NCBI GenBank assembly: GCA_030837935.1
Contig: JAUQXU010000030.1
Location: forward strand, 1 to 14,963
From: Candidatus Brocadia sp.
GTDB lineage: Bacteria; Planctomycetota; Brocadiia; Brocadiales; Brocadiaceae
Length of the DNA: 14,963 bases
Direction: 5' to 3'
Shown: positions 12,979 through 14,963 of the stretch, in pieces
How positions within the stretch are numbered: position 1 is the stretch's first letter
Layout: each line of letters opens with the position of its first letter
Notes under the pieces: model-generated
What the model was told of the DNA's origin: nothing
Databases searched by the model: none
What the model saw: only the letters and a program-made list of their open reading frames with translations
Program-made: the position numbers and the translations under genes

Positions 12979-14963
12979 ATGGCTAAAGCTAAGAAAAATA
13001 TGGTAATTGTTGAGTCCCCTGCAAAGGCAAAGACCATCGGTAAATATCTCGGTTCTTCTTTCTTTGTTCGCTCATCGATGGGGCATGTTCGGGATCTGCC
13101 GGAAAAAAAACTGTCCGTCGATGTGGAAAACAATTTTACTCCCGAATATAAAATAATGCCGAGCCGGAAAAAGCTCGTTTCTGAATTATTGGCTGATTCA
13201 AAGAAGGCGGATGCCATTTACCTGGCATCCGATCTTGACCGCGAGGGAGAAGCAATTGCCTGGCATTTAACGAAAGCCCTTGAAATACCTGAGGAAAAGA
13301 CGCATCGGGTTACTTTCAACGAAATCACAAAGGACGCCATTCTTGAGGCCTTCCAGCATCCCAGTCCGATTAATATGGCTAAGGTTAATGCCCAGCAGGC
13401 ACGCCGGATACTCGACCGCCTTGTAGGGTATCAGATAAGCCCCCTTTTGTGGAAAAAGATATCAAAAGGACTCAGCGCTGGCCGTGTTCAGTCTGTAGCT
13501 GTTCGGCTCATCGTAGAACGTGAAAAGGAAATCAAGGAATTTAAATCACAAGAGTATTGGAAGATTACTGCTGAACTAACAATTACCGCAGATGACAAAG
13601 ATAAAATCAAGGACGTTAAGCATTTTAAAGCCCTTTTGCAAAAGTTCAATAACGAAAACATTGAGATAAAGAATGAATCACAAGCTAAGGACATTATTCA
13701 GGAACTTCAGAAGGCAGCATATATTGTTGTTAACGTAAAAAAGCAAACGAAACGCAACAATGCCCCTCCTCCATTTACTACCAGTCTTTTGCAACAACAG
13801 GCGTCCACACGATTGCAGTTTAGCGCAAAAAAAACGATGCTCATTGCCCAACAGCTTTATGAGGGCATTGATATTGGCGCAGAAGGCGCAGTAGGACTTA
13901 TTACCTATATGAGAACTGACTCCTTCCACATTTCTGAACAAGCGCTGACATCCTGCCGGAAGCTGATTGGGGATGTCTATGGTAAAAATTACCTCCCTGA
14001 AAAACCCAATGTGCACGCATCCGACAAAAAGGGAACTCAGGGCGCTCACGAGGCCATCAGGCCCACGATGGCTGAATATACACCCGAATCCATTAAAAAC
14101 CATTTAACAAAAGATCAATACAAACTATACGAACTCATATGGAACCGGTTCGTTGCCAGCCAGATGAATCCTGCACTCTATGCCGTAACAGATGTTGAAA
14201 TCGCTTCCGGACGTTATACGTTTAAGGCCAAGGGGAGAGAATTGCTCTTTGACGGCCACACCCGTGTTTCAGGACACGAACTGGAAAAGGATGAACAAAT
14301 TCTCCCGCCTTTGGAGAAAGACCAAAAGCTTGAACTGATAGAATTAGTGCCCACCCAGCACTTCACCCAACCGCCGCCGCGATTTACCGAAGCTTCCCTC
14401 GTTAAAACGTTAGAGAAGTTGGGGATAGGAAGGCCCAGTACGTACGCTGCGATCATTTCCACAATACAAGAACGAGGATACGTCAAACAGGAAAAACGCG
14501 CCTTTTATGCGACAGAATTAGGAACACTGGTTACTGAAAAGCTCATTGAACATTTCTCGAAAATAATGGATGTGAAATTTACCTCGCACATGGAGGATGA
14601 ACTCGACAAGATCGAAGATGAAAAAATTGGATGGCTGAATGTGCTCAAGGAATTTTATGGCCCGTTTAAAACCGATTTGGAAAAGGCGGTGGGAGAGATG
14701 AAAAGCGTGAAAGGTACCCCCGAAGAAAGCAACCAGATATGTACCCTCTGCGGACAACCGATGGTTATACGATGGGGAAGACACGGAAAGTTTTTGGGAT
14801 GTTCGGCATTTCCCACCTGTAAAAGCACACTTCCCTTAGATGAAAAAGGTGTGCCGGCCCCTCCGGAAACAACTGACCAAAAGTGTGAGAAATGTGGCAG
14901 CGCCATGGTCGTTAAGACGAGTCGTCACGGAAAGTTCCTTGCATGTTCCGCATACCCAAACTG
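12979..14963 (+). CDS. topA: DNA topoisomerase I (3' end outside window)
   Basis: TopA relaxes negative supercoils by a transient single-strand break. 661 codons are visible and the frame is open at the right edge. The TOPRIM domain starts at once: VIVESPAKAKTIGKYL (9-24, with catalytic E12) and SDLDREGEA (84-92, the DxDxE metal site). The gate region has NAQQARRILDRLVGY (137-151) and SAGRVQS. The active-site tyrosine is Y310 in GLITYMRTDS. FTEASLVKTLEKLGIGRPSTYA is intact. The C-terminus has one complete four-Cys zinc ribbon (CTLC...CSAFPTC), and a second (CEKC...CSAYPN) is cut by the edge. The ATG at 12979 has GAGG 8 bases upstream. It diverges from the SurA/PpiD-like gene across 263 AT-rich bases. 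Confidence 0.97.
   Translation, partial: MAKAKKNMVIVESPAKAKTIGKYLGSSFFVRSSMGHVRDLPEKKLSVDVENNFTPEYKIMPSRKKLVSELLADSKKADAIYLASDLDREGEAIAWHLTKALEIPEEKTHRVTFNEITKDAILEAFQHPSPINMAKVNAQQARRILDRLVGYQISPLLWKKISKGLSAGRVQSVAVRLIVEREKEIKEFKSQEYWKITAELTITADDKDKIKDVKHFKALLQKFNNENIEIKNESQAKDIIQELQKAAYIVVNVKKQTKRNNAPPPFTTSLLQQQASTRLQFSAKKTMLIAQQLYEGIDIGAEGAVGLITYMRTDSFHISEQALTSCRKLIGDVYGKNYLPEKPNVHASDKKGTQGAHEAIRPTMAEYTPESIKNHLTKDQYKLYELIWNRFVASQMNPALYAVTDVEIASGRYTFKAKGRELLFDGHTRVSGHELEKDEQILPPLEKDQKLELIELVPTQHFTQPPPRFTEASLVKTLEKLGIGRPSTYAAIISTIQERGYVKQEKRAFYATELGTLVTEKLIEHFSKIMDVKFTSHMEDELDKIEDEKIGWLNVLKEFYGPFKTDLEKAVGEMKSVKGTPEESNQICTLCGQPMVIRWGRHGKFLGCSAFPTCKSTLPLDEKGVPAPPETTDQKCEKCGSAMVVKTSRHGKFLACSAYPN

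Noticed and set aside
13678..14103. Minus-strand frame of 141 codons
   Set aside because: Antisense to topA over its active-site region; no independent support.
1..14963. CRISPR array, complete insertion sequence, prophage or defence system
   Set aside because: No regularly spaced direct repeats, no intact transposase or integrase and no nuclease/toxin modules found on reading both strands.

Overview
The window reads as chromosomal DNA from a diderm bacterium of moderate GC content (low to mid 40s percent by eye, not computed). There is a porin ending in phenylalanine, an OmpA-type lipoprotein and a periplasmic SurA/PpiD-like chaperone, so an outer membrane and periplasm are expected. Frequent TTG/GTG starts, short dispersed palindromes between genes, and the mix of a coiled-coil porin, plant-type GlgC and OmpA lipoprotein suggest a planctomycete of the anammox type (Brocadiales). 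That assignment is a guess from overall style. No marker gene in the window proves it.

Layout. Minus strand, 1-1037: 5' part of an FAD-dependent amine-oxidase-like enzyme, cut by the window edge. Minus, 1166-2632: an outer-membrane porin behind a consensus sigma-70 promoter and a Fur-box-like palindrome. From about 2750 to 3430 there is no convincing gene, only weak open frames and a frameshifted protein remnant. tRNA-Arg(CCG) lies at 3434-3507 (minus), followed upstream by a DUF2156 protein (3593-4699, minus) with a disturbed 5' end, then glgC (4853-6133, minus). After a 500-base intergenic stretch carrying a long nested inverted repeat, the plus strand carries a prepilin peptidase, an OmpA-like lipoprotein, hisH and hisA (6640-9727). 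Converging on these from the right are ribF (9772-10737) and a SurA/PpiD-like protein (10922-12715), both minus. Diverging from the latter, topA runs off the right edge (12979 onward).

How the genes relate. hisH supplies ammonia from glutamine for imidazole glycerol phosphate synthesis and hisA makes the substrate of that step. The partner hisF is not in the window. The OmpA-like lipoprotein stops 8 bases before hisH and may share its transcript. The other genes serve unrelated housekeeping roles: glycogen precursor synthesis, flavin cofactors, envelope protein folding, DNA supercoiling and pilin/pseudopilin maturation. I see no CRISPR array, complete insertion sequence, prophage or defence system. 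The notable points are regulatory and structural: the Fur-like porin promoter, unusual tertiary pairs in the tRNA, two genes whose best ribosome binding sites point to AUU/AUC codons, a short overlapping upstream frame before the DUF2156 gene, and several dispersed palindromes.
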